64,000 nucleotides of DNA from Domibacillus indicus (lineage in GTDB: Bacteria; Bacillota; Bacilli; Bacillales; Domibacillaceae), in the NCBI RefSeq assembly GCF_023715895.1, contig NZ_JAMBOO010000002.1, forward strand, positions 310,001 to 374,000, in the 5' to 3' direction. Below the pieces are notes generated by a model. The model was not told where the DNA came from and did no database searches. It saw only the letters and a program-made list of their open reading frames with translations. Of this stretch, positions 9,969 to 18,737 are shown in pieces. Positions within the stretch are counted from its first letter, which is position 1; each line of letters begins with the position of its first letter. The position numbers were made by a program, and so were the translations under genes.

Positions 9969-11186
9969 ATGTCGTTCCTCTGGGGACTATTTGGGATTGT
10001 AATCGTATTAGGGATTGGATTTCTTTTCTCGACCAATCGGAAGCGTATCAACTGGCGGACTGTATTAGGGGGACTTGCTTTCCAGCTTGTTTTTGCGTTT
10101 GTTGTTTTAAAATGGAGCTTCGGGCAAAAAATGATGCTGAAGCTGACGGAAGTCGTCAATGCGATCACTGGCTATGCAAATGAAGGAATCAACTTTTTAT
10201 TTGGCGGCTTTTATACAGAACAATCTGGTATTACATATGTATTCGCCTTAAATATTCTTCCGGTCGTTATCTTTTTCTCGGCCTTGATTTCTGTTTTGTA
10301 CTATTTAAACATTATGCAGTTTTTCATTAAAATCATTGGCGGATTTCTATCATCGCTTCTCGGTACCCGTAAAGCAGAATCCATGTCAGCTGCCGCTAAT
10401 ATCTTTGTCGGACAGACTGAAGCACCGCTTGTAGTAAGACCTTATATTCAAAAAATGACGGAATCAGAATTGTTTGCGGTCATGACAGGCGGTCTTGCAT
10501 CGGTTTCGGGCTCTGTTTTGATTGGCTACTCCCTTCTTGGCGTACCGCTTGAGTACCTGCTTGCGGCAAGCTTTATGGCTGCACCGGCTGGACTTGTCAT
10601 GGCAAAACTGTTTCTTCCAGAAACGTCGGATGTGCCTGAACCGAAAGAGTTTAAAATGGAATCAGATGAGGATGCGGTAAATGTGATTGATGCAGCTGCC
10701 AAAGGAGCAAGCGTCGGTCTTCAGCTGGCTTTGAACATTGGCGCTATGCTGCTGGCGTTTATCGCAATTATTGCCTTGATCAACGGCCTGCTCGGATGGG
10801 TTGGCAGCTGGTTTGGTTTAAACGACCTTTCACTTGAAATGATTCTTGGTTACCTTTTCGCACCAATTGCGTTTGCCATCGGTGTTCCGTGGCAGGAAGC
10901 TGTCACGGCCGGCAGCTTTATTGGACAAAAGCTGGTTTTAAATGAATTTGTTGCTTACTCCAACTTTGGCCCGCAAATCGACGACCTGACGCCAAAAACA
11001 GTCGCGATTATCAGCTTTGCTCTTTGCGGGTTTGCCAATATTTCTTCATTGGCCATTTTAATAGGGGGCCTCGGCAACTTAGCGCCATCACGCCGCCCTG
11101 ACATTGCCCGCCTTGGCTTGAGAGCAGTTATAGCGGGGGCTCTTGCTTCCCTGCTTAGTGCTGCGATTGCTGGTATGCTTATTTAG
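9969..11186 (+). CDS. NupC-type concentrative nucleoside transporter
   Basis: A 405-residue nucleoside:cation symporter of the CNT family. The CNT signature is clear in [15 protein letters not shown] (about residues 150-164). The C-terminal gate region has [17 protein letters not shown], with the usual N-terminal and C-terminal CNT domains. It takes up nucleosides for salvage and catabolism. B. subtilis has three paralogues (NupC, NupG, YutK), and I cannot choose between them. The ATG at 9969 follows AAAGGAG by 8 nt; a GTG 9 bases earlier overlaps that ribosome binding site. Confidence 0.9.
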   Translation: MSFLWGLFGIVIVLGIGFLFSTNRKRINWRTVLGGLAFQLVFAFVVLKWSFGQKMMLKLTEVVNAITGYANEGINFLFGGFYTEQSGITYVFALNILPVVIFFSALISVLYYLNIMQFFIKIIGGFLSSLLGTRKAESMSAAANIFVGQTEAPLVVRPYIQKMTESELFAVMTGGLASVSGSVLIGYSLLGVPLEYLLAASFMAAPAGLVMAKLFLPETSDVPEPKEFKMESDEDAVNVIDAAAKGASVGLQLALNIGAMLLAFIAIIALINGLLGWVGSWFGLNDLSLEMILGYLFAPIAFAIGVPWQEAVTAGSFIGQKLVLNEFVAYSNFGPQIDDLTPKTVAIISFALCGFANISSLAILIGGLGNLAPSRRPDIARLGLRAVIAGALASLLSAAIAGMLI

Positions 11187-11258
11187 TTGTTTGGTCGCTT
11201 CTTTTCGCGGGGAAATGATAGAAGAAACGAAATCTGACCCGAAAAGGAGCGATCTTTA

Positions 11259-11687
11259 ATGGAACCGGTCTATAGGGTGACCGTTAATGCAAAGGGCGGA
11301 CGGGAAGGAAGCGTCTGGACAGAAGAAGGACCGCTGAACCTTGAGCTGACCACTCCATCCATATTCGGCGGCCAGGGACAGCTGCGAACAAACTATCTTG
11401 AGTTATTTGGCGCTTCAATTGCTGCCTGCTATCAAAACGCCGTGCAGCAGGCTGCCGGTATTGATGATCATGCAGATGAAACGTTTGCTGATGTTGCTGC
11501 ACAAGTTGATGTGTTGAAAGACCCTGAGAGGGGCGGCCACCGTCTCAGCATTATGCTTCATGTGAAATTTTACGGAGGCCGTTTTAATGAACTGCTTGAT
11601 CAGCGTGTAATTGATGAAGCCAGCGGGTTCTGCCCGCTGATTAAAGCACTCGAAGGTGAATGTGATTTCGCCATTCGGAAATACTAA
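11259..11687 (+). CDS. Ohr/OsmC-family organic hydroperoxide resistance protein
   Basis: A 142-residue thiol peroxidase-like protein of the OsmC/Ohr fold. The reactive Cys sits in the helix AACYQNAV (C57) and the resolving Cys in GFCPLIKAL (C125), the spacing expected for Ohr. A third Cys (C135) near the end is atypical. It would reduce organic hydroperoxides using dithiols. The start has AAAAGGAG upstream. No ohrR gene is adjacent. It lies between a nucleoside transporter and a stress-type membrane protein. Confidence 0.85.
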   Translation: MEPVYRVTVNAKGGREGSVWTEEGPLNLELTTPSIFGGQGQLRTNYLELFGASIAACYQNAVQQAAGIDDHADETFADVAAQVDVLKDPERGGHRLSIMLHVKFYGGRFNELLDQRVIDEASGFCPLIKALEGECDFAIRKY

Positions 11688-11715
11688 AGAAAGAGCAATT
11701 GCTCTTTCTTTTTCT
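11686..11715 (+). terminator. Terminator of the ohr-like gene
   Basis: Arms AAAGAAAGAGC and GCTCTTTCTTT around AATT, followed by more T residues; it starts inside the stop codon. Confidence 0.8.
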
Positions 11716-11765
11716 TTTGTCTTAATTGTGAAAATATTCCCAATTAATTTTTATTCATTTTTTTG

Positions 11766-11790
11766 GTTTGATCTATTTGATATCGGGAAT
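11766..11790 (+). promoter_or_regulatory. Putative SigB-type promoter for the GlsB-like gene
   Basis: GTTTGA, a 13-bp spacer and GGGAAT closely resemble the Bacillus SigB consensus (GTTTAA N12-15 GGGTAT). The element is about 50 bp ahead of a gene whose family is commonly part of the general stress response. Confidence 0.55.
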
Positions 11791-11839
11791 ACATAAACCA
11801 TCAAAGCATTACAAATAACTTTACCAGGAGGAAAACATC

Positions 11840-12091
11840 ATGGGCTTTATTATCTTCTTAATTGTCGGTGGAATCATCGGCTGGTTGGCAGGACTTATTC
11901 TAGGTAAGGATATTCCAGGCGGGATCATCGGCAACATTATTGCAGGTATTATTGGCGCATGGCTTGGCGGCGCAATCTTCGGTGATTGGGGACCAACCAT
12001 CGGTGGAATGGCTATTATTCCAGCTTTAATCGGCGCTATCATCCTTGTTGCCATTGTAAGCTTTATCCTTAAAAAAATGCGTCACGCTTAA
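11840..12091 (+). CDS. GlsB/YeaQ/YmgE-family small stress membrane protein
   Basis: An 83-residue, Gly- and Ile-rich protein with three hydrophobic segments and repeated GGIIG / GxIIGxxxGA patterns, typical of the transglycosylase-associated (YeaQ/YmgE/GlsB) family. Its molecular function is not established; relatives are induced by general, acid or osmotic stress. AGGAGG lies 8 nt before the ATG. A SigB-like promoter upstream agrees with the family's stress role. The C-terminus is a short basic tail. Confidence 0.85.
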   Translation: MGFIIFLIVGGIIGWLAGLILGKDIPGGIIGNIIAGIIGAWLGGAIFGDWGPTIGGMAIIPALIGAIILVAIVSFILKKMRHA

Positions 12092-12092
12092 T

Positions 12093-12128
12093 AAAAACGT
12101 CATCCTTTTTAAAAGGATGACGTTTTTT
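12093..12128. terminator. Bidirectional terminator between glsB-like gene and metC
   Basis: A 15-16 bp stem with arms AAAACGTCATCCTTTT and AAAAGGATGACGTTTT and T runs on both strands. Confidence 0.85.
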
Positions 12129-12132
12129 TGCA

Positions 12133-13290
12133 TTAATCTTGAAAAGCCTGTTCAAAATCCCGAATTAAATCATCTGGAGATTCGAGCCCAACGGACAATC
12201 GCAGCAATCCGTCTCGAATGCCACGCTTGTCCCGTTCCGCATCCGGCATAGCCGCGTGGGACATTTTTGGCGGATATGACAAAATGGATTCAACCGCACC
12301 AAGACTGACCGCAAATACTGGAATTTTTGCACGGGCAGTAAAACGGCGTACCGCATCTGCATCTTCTAATTCAAATGACAGCACAGCGCCGCCGCCTGCT
12401 GCCTGGCGGAAGTGAACGGAATGGCCTGGGTGCTCAGCAAGACCTGGATAATACACATGCTTTACTTTTGGATGAGAAGCCAGGTAATGAGCAATTTCAG
12501 CTGCCCCTTTTTGCGATTGCTCCATCCGGACTGATAATGTTTTTAATCCTCTCAGCACAAGCCAGCAGTCCTGAACACCAAGCACCGCTCCAAACGAGTT
12601 TTGCAGCGCATAAAATTGAGCAGCTAATTCTTCATCTTTTGCTACAGCGAGACCGGCCAGCACATCGCTGTGCCCGGATAAAAATTTTGTTGCACTATGA
12701 AGAACAAGATCTACACCAAGCTCAATGGGCCGCTGCAAATAAGGAGTCAAAAAAGTGTTATCTAAGAATGTCAGGCATCCGTTCGCTTTAGCGAGTTTCA
12801 CAACACCCTCAATATCGGTTACTTTGAGCAGCGGATTAGACGGCGTTTCCATGTAAAGCACTTTTGTATTCGGCTGAATAGCTTTAGCGACAGCATCCAG
12901 ATCTGTCATATCGACAAATGTATGTTCAATGCCAAAGCGTGTGAGCACGGATGTAACCATTCGGAACGTGCCGCCGTATACGTCATCTGTCACCACTACA
13001 TGATCGCCTTTTGATAAAAGCATAAACGCTGTAGAGATAGCCGCCATACCGGAAGCGAACGCAAAACCACGCACGCCGCCTTCCAATTCAGCAATTGCTG
13101 CTTCTAGCGTTTCACGAGTCGGGTTGCCGGACCGGCTGTAATCATACTGGCCGAACGTATCAAAGTCAGACTGATGAAACGTAGATGCATGCTGAATCGG
13201 CACACTAACCGCGCCGGTATTTGGATCAAATTTATGATTGTTATGAAGTAATTTGGTTTGAAATGTATAGTCGCTCAACTCGTTGTTCAT
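12133..13290 (-). CDS. metC: Cystathionine beta-lyase
   Basis: A PLP enzyme of the Cys/Met metabolism family, 385 residues. It cleaves cystathionine to homocysteine, pyruvate and ammonia. The PLP lysine is K202 in HSATKFLSGH, with SGMAAI and the phosphate-binding YGGTFR upstream. Its start overlaps the metI stop by 4 bp (ATGA), giving a metI-metC transsulfuration operon as in B. subtilis, controlled by the SAM riboswitch ahead of metI. Beta-lyase versus gamma-lyase rests on synteny rather than on a diagnostic residue. Confidence 0.88.
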   Translation of the reverse strand: MNNELSDYTFQTKLLHNNHKFDPNTGAVSVPIQHASTFHQSDFDTFGQYDYSRSGNPTRETLEAAIAELEGGVRGFAFASGMAAISTAFMLLSKGDHVVVTDDVYGGTFRMVTSVLTRFGIEHTFVDMTDLDAVAKAIQPNTKVLYMETPSNPLLKVTDIEGVVKLAKANGCLTFLDNTFLTPYLQRPIELGVDLVLHSATKFLSGHSDVLAGLAVAKDEELAAQFYALQNSFGAVLGVQDCWLVLRGLKTLSVRMEQSQKGAAEIAHYLASHPKVKHVYYPGLAEHPGHSVHFRQAAGGGAVLSFELEDADAVRRFTARAKIPVFAVSLGAVESILSYPPKMSHAAMPDAERDKRGIRDGLLRLSVGLESPDDLIRDFEQAFQD

Positions 13291-14387
13291 CCCTTCATTT
13301 TTTGAAATGCCTGCTCGAGATCTGCAATTAAATCCTCCGCATGTTCGATCCCGATTGAAAAACGTAAAAGCCGGTTACAGACGCCGTTTGCAACACGGAT
13401 TTCTTCCGGTATATCCATGTGTGTTTGTGTGGCTGGATACGTCATAAGACTCTCTACGCCGCCCAGGCTTTCCGCAAAGGAAATAATCTGCAAGTTTTGC
13501 AGGAATGCATTTACCCACTCTTCTGACTGTAAGCGGAATGACAGCATACCGCCCTGTCCCGGATATAAAACATCTGTAATATCATCATGCTCTTTTAAAA
13601 ATGACGCAATTTTTCGACCGTTTTCTGTATGCTGTTTCATACGCAGGCTGAGTGTTTTCATGCCGCGGACAAGCAGCCAGGAATCAAATGGCGCGAGCAC
13701 GGCACCGATTGCATTTTGAAAGTCAAAAACACGAGCCGCCAGTTCCTCACCTTTTACAGCAATTAAGCCGGCCAGCAGGTCATTGTGCCCGCCAAGATAT
13801 TTCGTGGCGCTGTGAAGAACAATATCGGCACCCTGCTCAATAGGACGCTGCAGCACTGGAGTATAAAATGTATTATCCACAATCAACAGCAGACCGTGTT
13901 CTTTTGCAAAATCAGAAACGTCTTTGATGCTGATTTCGTTCATAAGCGGGTTGGTTGGCGTTTCCAAAAAGACCGCTTTTGTTTTCTCGGTTACCAATTT
14001 TTTTGTTTCACTCAATGATTCAAAGCTGTCATATGTAAAGTCGAGGCCAAACTTTTTCCAGGCTTTTTCAAATAAGCGGTACGTGCCACCGTACAAGTCA
14101 GCTGATACTAAGAAATGATCACCCGGCTCAAACAAAGACATTAAAGTATGGATAGCGGCCATGCCGGATGAAAAAGCAAATCCTGCATCTGCTCCTTCAA
14201 GATCAGCGATCGCTTTTTCGACGACCTCGCGGGTTGGGTTTCCTGTCCGCACGTAGTCATAGCCTGTGGACATGCCAATTCCCTCGTGGCGATAAGCTGT
14301 TGAAAAATAAACAGGCGGATTAACTGTTCCAGTTGGATTGTTTGTACGGTTGCCGAGTTGGGCAAGCTTTGTTTCAATATTTGTCAT
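13287..14387 (-). CDS. metI: Cystathionine gamma-synthase / O-acetylhomoserine thiolyase
   Basis: A PLP enzyme of 366 residues that condenses an activated homoserine ester with cysteine (or sulfide) in methionine synthesis. The PLP lysine is K196 in HSATKYLGGHND, with FSSGMAAIH near residues 72-80. The start is ATG 14387, with AAAAGGAG upstream; a longer frame reading into the riboswitch is rejected. It is the first gene of metI-metC. B. subtilis MetI has both gamma-synthase and thiolyase activity, so both are possible here. Confidence 0.88.
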   Translation of the reverse strand: MTNIETKLAQLGNRTNNPTGTVNPPVYFSTAYRHEGIGMSTGYDYVRTGNPTREVVEKAIADLEGADAGFAFSSGMAAIHTLMSLFEPGDHFLVSADLYGGTYRLFEKAWKKFGLDFTYDSFESLSETKKLVTEKTKAVFLETPTNPLMNEISIKDVSDFAKEHGLLLIVDNTFYTPVLQRPIEQGADIVLHSATKYLGGHNDLLAGLIAVKGEELAARVFDFQNAIGAVLAPFDSWLLVRGMKTLSLRMKQHTENGRKIASFLKEHDDITDVLYPGQGGMLSFRLQSEEWVNAFLQNLQIISFAESLGGVESLMTYPATQTHMDIPEEIRVANGVCNRLLRFSIGIEHAEDLIADLEQAFQKMKG

Positions 14388-14404
14388 TTCTATCGCTCCT
14401 TTTA

Positions 14405-14447
14405 ATATAAAAAAAACAAGCCTCCATGGAAGAAGGCTTGTTTTTAC
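14405..14447 (-). terminator. SAM-riboswitch terminator
   Basis: Arms AAAAACAAGCC and GGCTTGTTTTT around about 11 nt, followed on the minus strand by a long T run. It sits between the S-box aptamer and the metI ribosome binding site. Confidence 0.88.
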
Positions 14448-14451
14448 ACTT

Positions 14452-14556
14452 CTTCTCATCTCCCGGACGGTGTCAGTCCGCTGGATTTAGCACCTTTGCC
14501 GATACGGCCGGTTGCTGAAGCATCGTCGGGCCAGTCCCTCCGCTTCTCTTGATAAG
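14452..14556 (-). promoter_or_regulatory. SAM-I riboswitch (S-box)
   Basis: The minus strand reads CTTATCAAGAGAAG, GCGGAGGGACTGGCCCGA, GCTTCAGCAACC, AAGGTGCTAAATCCAGC and GAGATGAGAAG in order. These are the conserved S-box blocks, with 5' and 3' ends pairing as P1. High SAM should favour the terminator just downstream and shut off metI-metC. Confidence 0.95.
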
Positions 14557-14649
14557 GTTTGTTTAATTGATCTTATTTTCTAAATGTACAGGAAAAAAGA
14601 AAAGAACACAACCCTTTTATTTATCGGGACATTTTTTGCCCGATTCTAT

Positions 14650-14677
14650 TTACAACCCTTCTGAAAAGCGATACAAT
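14650..14677 (+). promoter_or_regulatory. Putative SigA promoter for malic enzyme
   Basis: TTACAA, 16 bp, TACAAT, about 90 bp before the start codon. Apart from this the 14557-14765 stretch between the S-box and the malic enzyme holds nothing I can name. Confidence 0.35.
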
Positions 14678-14765
14678 ACAAAAATAAATTTTCAGAAAAT
14701 TTGAATCAGTTTCCGGTTTGCATTGCTATGAAAATTAGAAAACTGAACAGAAAAGGGGAATCACA

Positions 14766-16025
14766 TTGAAAGATTTACGTCAGGATGCACTTGACCTTCA
14801 TCGTCACTATCAAGGAAAGCTGGAAACAGCAGCGAAAATGGGGGTTACAGACTTAAACGATTTAAGCCTTGTTTATTCGCCAGGCGTGGCTGAACCCTGC
14901 CTTGAGATTCACGAAAACCCAGAAAATCTGTATGAGTATACGATGAAAGCCAACACAGTGGCAGTTGTATCAGACGGTTCAGCTGTTCTCGGATTGGGAG
15001 ATATCGGCGCCCATGCTTCCCTTCCCGTAATGGAGGGGAAAGCTATTTTATTTAAAAATTTTGGCGGTGTGGATGCTTTTCCGCTTTGCATCAATAGCAG
15101 CGATCCAGAAGACATTATCCGAACGGTAAAACTTACTGCTTCATCCTTTGGAGGCATTAATTTAGAAGATATCAAAGCGCCCAACTGCTTTTTGATTGAA
15201 GAGCGTCTCAGAAAGGAAATGGATATTCCTGTTTTTCATGACGACCAGCACGGTACAGCGATCGTTACAGCTGCCGGTTTAATTAATGCGTTAAAAATTG
15301 TGGACAAGTCCTTTTCTGATATCAAAATTGTCATTAATGGTGCTGGTTCGGCTGGTATAGCCATCGCTAAACTGCTTCAGGCATTTAACGTAAAAAATAT
15401 TATTATGTGTGATACGAAAGGAGCAATTTACGAGGGACGGACCGCTGGGATGAATCCGATTAAAGAAGAAATTGCTTCGTTTACTAACCCGGATAAAGTG
15501 AGCGGACCGCTTGAGGAAGCTGTAAAGAATAGCGATGTGTTTATCGGTGTCTCTGCTGCAGGAGCGCTGACACCGGCTATGATCCAGACGATGAAGCCGG
15601 ATGCGATTGTTTTTGCAATGGCCAACCCGACGCCGGAAATTCTGCCGGCAGATGCCAAAGCAGCCGGTGTACGCGTGATCGGCACAGGCCGCTCCGACTT
15701 TCCAAATCAAGTCAACAATGTTTTAGCTTTTCCGGGCATTTTCCGTGGGGCGCTTGATACACGGGCTTCAGATATCAATGAGGAGATGAAAATGGCTGCT
15801 GCTTTTGCCATTGCCTCTCTTGTAGGCGATCAAGAACGCTCTGAGGAATATATTATTCCATCTGCATTTGATCCGCGTGTAGCACCGGAAGTGGCTGCTG
15901 CTGTTGCGCAGGCAGCGATGGATACCGACGTTGCGCGAAAACATGTTTCCGTTGAAGCAATCCGCCATAAAACGTACCAGCTTTCTTCCCTTCAAGTAAA
16001 GCCGGCAGCGATCTCTCTTTCTTAA
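14766..16025 (+). CDS. Malic enzyme (oxaloacetate-decarboxylating malate dehydrogenase)
   Basis: A 419-residue enzyme converting malate to pyruvate and CO2 with NAD(P). It has the short bacterial form, close in layout to B. subtilis YtsJ. Visible motifs are YSPGVAEPC, SDGSAVLGLGDIG, the metal-binding FHDDQHGTAIV (around residue 160), and a Rossmann fold with INGAGSAG. The start is TTG, with AAAAGGGG about 7 nt upstream. It is a monocistronic gene with a strong terminator. NAD versus NADP preference cannot be told safely from the sequence by eye. Confidence 0.9.
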   Translation: MKDLRQDALDLHRHYQGKLETAAKMGVTDLNDLSLVYSPGVAEPCLEIHENPENLYEYTMKANTVAVVSDGSAVLGLGDIGAHASLPVMEGKAILFKNFGGVDAFPLCINSSDPEDIIRTVKLTASSFGGINLEDIKAPNCFLIEERLRKEMDIPVFHDDQHGTAIVTAAGLINALKIVDKSFSDIKIVINGAGSAGIAIAKLLQAFNVKNIIMCDTKGAIYEGRTAGMNPIKEEIASFTNPDKVSGPLEEAVKNSDVFIGVSAAGALTPAMIQTMKPDAIVFAMANPTPEILPADAKAAGVRVIGTGRSDFPNQVNNVLAFPGIFRGALDTRASDINEEMKMAAAFAIASLVGDQERSEEYIIPSAFDPRVAPEVAAAVAQAAMDTDVARKHVSVEAIRHKTYQLSSLQVKPAAISLS

Positions 16026-16035
16026 ATCGTTATAC

Positions 16036-16068
16036 AAAAAAACCCCATCTGTTTAGGGGTTTTTTTTC
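16036..16068 (+). terminator. Terminator of the malic enzyme gene
   Basis: Arms AAAAAACCCC and GGGGTTTTTT with an 8-9 nt loop and an extended T run. Confidence 0.9.
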
Positions 16069-16204
16069 ATATAAGGCTGTTTATGGCATATAAATTAAGG
16101 TAATGTAAATAAATATCATTTAATTATTAATTTATTGTAAAGTTTATGTTAAGATATAAATAGAAGTATTGACAAATGGAATGGAGGAAGGAGTGGAATG
16201 AGCT

Positions 16205-16480
16205 ATGACAGTAGCTGAATTTTACGGAGGAGTTGAGTATTCTGTTACGCAATTTGCGATACAGCTTACAAACGAAATAAAAGAAAAAATCGTTAAGCGC
16301 GATTTATTTTATAAAGAGCAAATTACCCACTATATCGAATGCCACGCATTACGCTTTATTCAATCATTAACCCTCTCACCGGCCGTTTCAGCTGTGATGA
16401 AAAAGGAAATCATCCATCATGTGCTTTTCAAGCTGAAACCGGTTATGAACCGTCATGTTGTTTTCCAAGTAATCAAATAA
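16205..16480 (+). CDS. Small protein of unknown function, 91 aa
   Basis: A short protein I do not recognise. It has no signal peptide and no clear membrane segment. The composition is mixed helical, with a basic middle (EIKEKIVKRD) and a hydrophobic, His-containing C-terminal part. It starts at ATG 16205, with GGAGGAAGGAG about 12 nt upstream, which is slightly long. It has its own terminator and stands alone between malic enzyme and a convergent YuiD-like gene. The ribosome binding site, isolation and terminator make it a likely real gene. Confidence 0.6.
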   Translation: MTVAEFYGGVEYSVTQFAIQLTNEIKEKIVKRDLFYKEQITHYIECHALRFIQSLTLSPAVSAVMKKEIIHHVLFKLKPVMNRHVVFQVIK

Positions 16481-16508
16481 AAAAGCACCCGCGACGGGTG
16501 CTTTTTTC
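16479..16508. terminator. Bidirectional terminator
   Basis: Arms AAAAAAGCACCCG and CGGGTGCTTTTTT around GCGA, between two convergent genes. Confidence 0.88.
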
Positions 16509-16509
16509 G

Positions 16510-17046
16510 TTACCATTGATGTTTACGCCGATTGATTTCACGCCGATTGTAAATTTGTTTTTTTTGTTCTGATTTTCGCAGTCCGTCTTCAATTTTTGCA
16601 GAGACGATGCCAAGGAGAATGCCTAGCAGGGCACCTGCCCCTACTTCAACCGGCTGGTGGCCGAGCAATTCCTTTAATTCTTTTTCGCGCTGCACGTATT
16701 GAAAACTCGGAAATTCACCGGAAAATTTAGCAAGATTGTCTTCAAGATCATTGACCAGCTGGGCAATTTCTCCCGTATGACGGCGGATGCCTTGAGCATC
16801 ATACATTACAATGACACCAAAAACAGTTGCTAATGCTGTTTCCGTGTGGCGCCACCCTTTATTTGCAGCCACATAAGAAGCCAGTGCCGACACGCCGGCC
16901 GAGTGAGAGCTTGGCATACCGCCTGTTGTAAAGGCTTGTTTTACATCCCAATTGCCACTTACTTTTTTATGAGTAAAGATTTTCAGCCCTTGCGCAATGC
17001 CGATCGCTGACAGCGCTGTTAAAATACCACGGTTCATTTTTTCCAT
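16510..17046 (-). CDS. Divergent PAP2-family membrane protein (YuiD-like, DUF212)
   Basis: A 178-residue membrane protein related to B. subtilis YuiD. It carries the family's phosphatase-like motif GGMPSSHSAGVSALA near residues 40-54. Further on it has a conserved MYDAQGIRRHTGEIAQ segment, and then a C-terminal hydrophobic helix (GALLGILLG) and a highly charged tail longer than usual. The start is ATG 17046, where GGAGG lies 7 nt upstream. The PAP2 resemblance suggests phospholipid or undecaprenyl phosphate chemistry, but activity is unproven. It lies just downstream of a lipid kinase gene on the same strand, which suggests a shared lipid theme. Confidence 0.82.
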   Translation of the reverse strand: MEKMNRGILTALSAIGIAQGLKIFTHKKVSGNWDVKQAFTTGGMPSSHSAGVSALASYVAANKGWRHTETALATVFGVIVMYDAQGIRRHTGEIAQLVNDLEDNLAKFSGEFPSFQYVQREKELKELLGHQPVEVGAGALLGILLGIVSAKIEDGLRKSEQKKQIYNRREINRRKHQW

Positions 17047-17134
17047 TCCTACGCCTCCACTTCGCTTGTGCACATATCTTCTCCTTTTTTCATACCCAAA
17101 ACCCGGCTCTAATATGCAAACAAGTTTCATTTTG

Positions 17135-18034
17135 TTACGTAGTGATGATGAGATAAATAGCTTTTTCTTGAATAGAAATGGCAGCAGGCGTCATGCCAAT
17201 TACTTCACCATCAACCATTACCGGCACCGGCCGGCTCGTTTGAACCATGATACTTTTTCCTTTTTTATAGGCAACTCCTGTACGCAGTACCGGGTCCCCT
17301 TTCATAAGAAGCGGAAACAGCCGAAAAAGCAGCCGTCTTCTCGAGACAGTATGCACAAGTGTAATGTCGGCTACTCCATCAATAGGATGGGCATACGGAC
17401 AAATGACAAGCCCTCCCCCATACAAAGACGTATTGCCGCTTGCGATCATCCAGGTGCGGTCTGATATGTATTGATCCTCATCAATCGTAACAATGCTTTT
17501 AAATGGCTTGTAGTGAATAATGGATGAAAGGGCGCTCAGCTTATAAGATAGGCCGCCTGCCCCAAGTTTATGAAGCGTTTTTTTATAAAAAGCCCGGGCT
17601 GCCTGTCCGGCAATATGAGCATCCAGGCCAATACCGGAAACCGTCAGCCCAAAGCCGTTGTTGACTTTCAACACATCGATCTGCTGCGGAGTTTTTGACA
17701 GCAGGCCTTCTACAAAAGCATGTGGATTTTTCGTCAAGCCAAACATACGGGCGAGGTCATTCCCCGACCCGGCCGGAAGTAAAGCGGCCGCTGTATCCGC
17801 GTAAACAAGATCCTGTATAACCGCGTGAAAGGTTCCGTCGCCGCCGATCACTGCCACAGCTTTTATCTTTTTTTCTTTCATCCGCTTCCAAATAAACTCA
17901 CGGGCTGCTACGCCCGAACCTCCCACAAGCGCTTCATAAGGAATCTGTTTCTTTTTTAAAATACCCTCAACTTTTTTCCACAAAAAAACCGCCTGTCCGT
18001 TTCCGGAAGACGGGTTGATAATAAATAGGTACAT
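17135..18034 (-). CDS. Diacylglycerol kinase-family lipid kinase
   Basis: A 299-residue member of the DagK/YegS/BmrU family. It has an N-terminal INPSSGNG nucleotide-binding start and GGDGTFHAVIQDL (around residues 64-76), and the second motif PAGSGNDLARMFGL follows. Such enzymes phosphorylate diacylglycerol or related lipids at the inner membrane face. The start is ATG 18034 with GGGGTG upstream. It probably forms a small unit with the YuiD-like gene about 90 bp downstream. The exact lipid substrate is not evident. Confidence 0.85.
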   Translation of the reverse strand: MYLFIINPSSGNGQAVFLWKKVEGILKKKQIPYEALVGGSGVAAREFIWKRMKEKKIKAVAVIGGDGTFHAVIQDLVYADTAAALLPAGSGNDLARMFGLTKNPHAFVEGLLSKTPQQIDVLKVNNGFGLTVSGIGLDAHIAGQAARAFYKKTLHKLGAGGLSYKLSALSSIIHYKPFKSIVTIDEDQYISDRTWMIASGNTSLYGGGLVICPYAHPIDGVADITLVHTVSRRRLLFRLFPLLMKGDPVLRTGVAYKKGKSIMVQTSRPVPVMVDGEVIGMTPAAISIQEKAIYLIITT

Positions 18035-18107
18035 TGCTTCACCCCAACCTCGTTCCAAATGCCTTTTTCTTATCATAGCACGAAAAAAGGCCTGCTGGTT
18101 TGCTTTT

Positions 18108-18737
18108 TTATAAGAAGTTGTTTTTTAAAAGTGCTGCAGCGGAAGCAGGATTTTCAGCCAGGCTGATGGCCGTAATCACAGATACTCCGTCGGCTCCGGC
18201 CCCGATGACCTCTTCCGCGTTTTCAAGCGTAATACCGCCAATACCGACTACCGGAAACTGTGGATAACGCTCTTTCATACGGCGGATTAAACCCGTGCCT
18301 GCCACCGGGCGGGTATCCGTTTTCGTTGCGGTGGCATATACTGGACCGGTCCCGACATAATCAGCTCCATCTTTTATCGCTTGTTCAAATTCTTCCATCG
18401 TATGAACGGATACTCCGACAATACCGCCTTTTAGCTTCTCACGTACGATGGATGCCGCTTCATCTTCCTGGCCAATATGAACACCGTCTGCACCAATGTC
18501 GACGGCAAGCTCAATATCATCATTGACAATAAACGGGATGCCTGCTTCCCGGCAGATCGCCTGAAGGCGCTGCGCGGTTTGTTTTTTGGCAGCTCCTGCG
18601 AGCGCATTCTTTCCTTTTTCCCGGAACTGAAACATCGTAATGCCGCCGGCAATGGCTTCCTGCAGGATGGTTTCAATCGGCCGCGGGCAGTTCGGCGTAC
18701 CGGCGATAAAATACACAGCCAGCTGCTCGTTTCTCAT
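18108..18737 (-). CDS. thiE: Thiamine-phosphate synthase
   Basis: A TIM-barrel enzyme of 209 residues that joins HMP-PP and HET-P to make thiamine phosphate. Motifs are MFQFREKG near residue 36, NDDIELAVDIGADGVHIGQED, YVGTGPVYATATK and VGIGGI. The start is ATG 18737, which overlaps the thiD stop (ATGA) and is preceded by GGGGAGGA. It is the last gene of the thiW-thiM-thiD-thiE operon. Confidence 0.93.
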   Translation of the reverse strand: MRNEQLAVYFIAGTPNCPRPIETILQEAIAGGITMFQFREKGKNALAGAAKKQTAQRLQAICREAGIPFIVNDDIELAVDIGADGVHIGQEDEAASIVREKLKGGIVGVSVHTMEEFEQAIKDGADYVGTGPVYATATKTDTRPVAGTGLIRRMKERYPQFPVVGIGGITLENAEEVIGAGADGVSVITAISLAENPASAAALLKNNFL

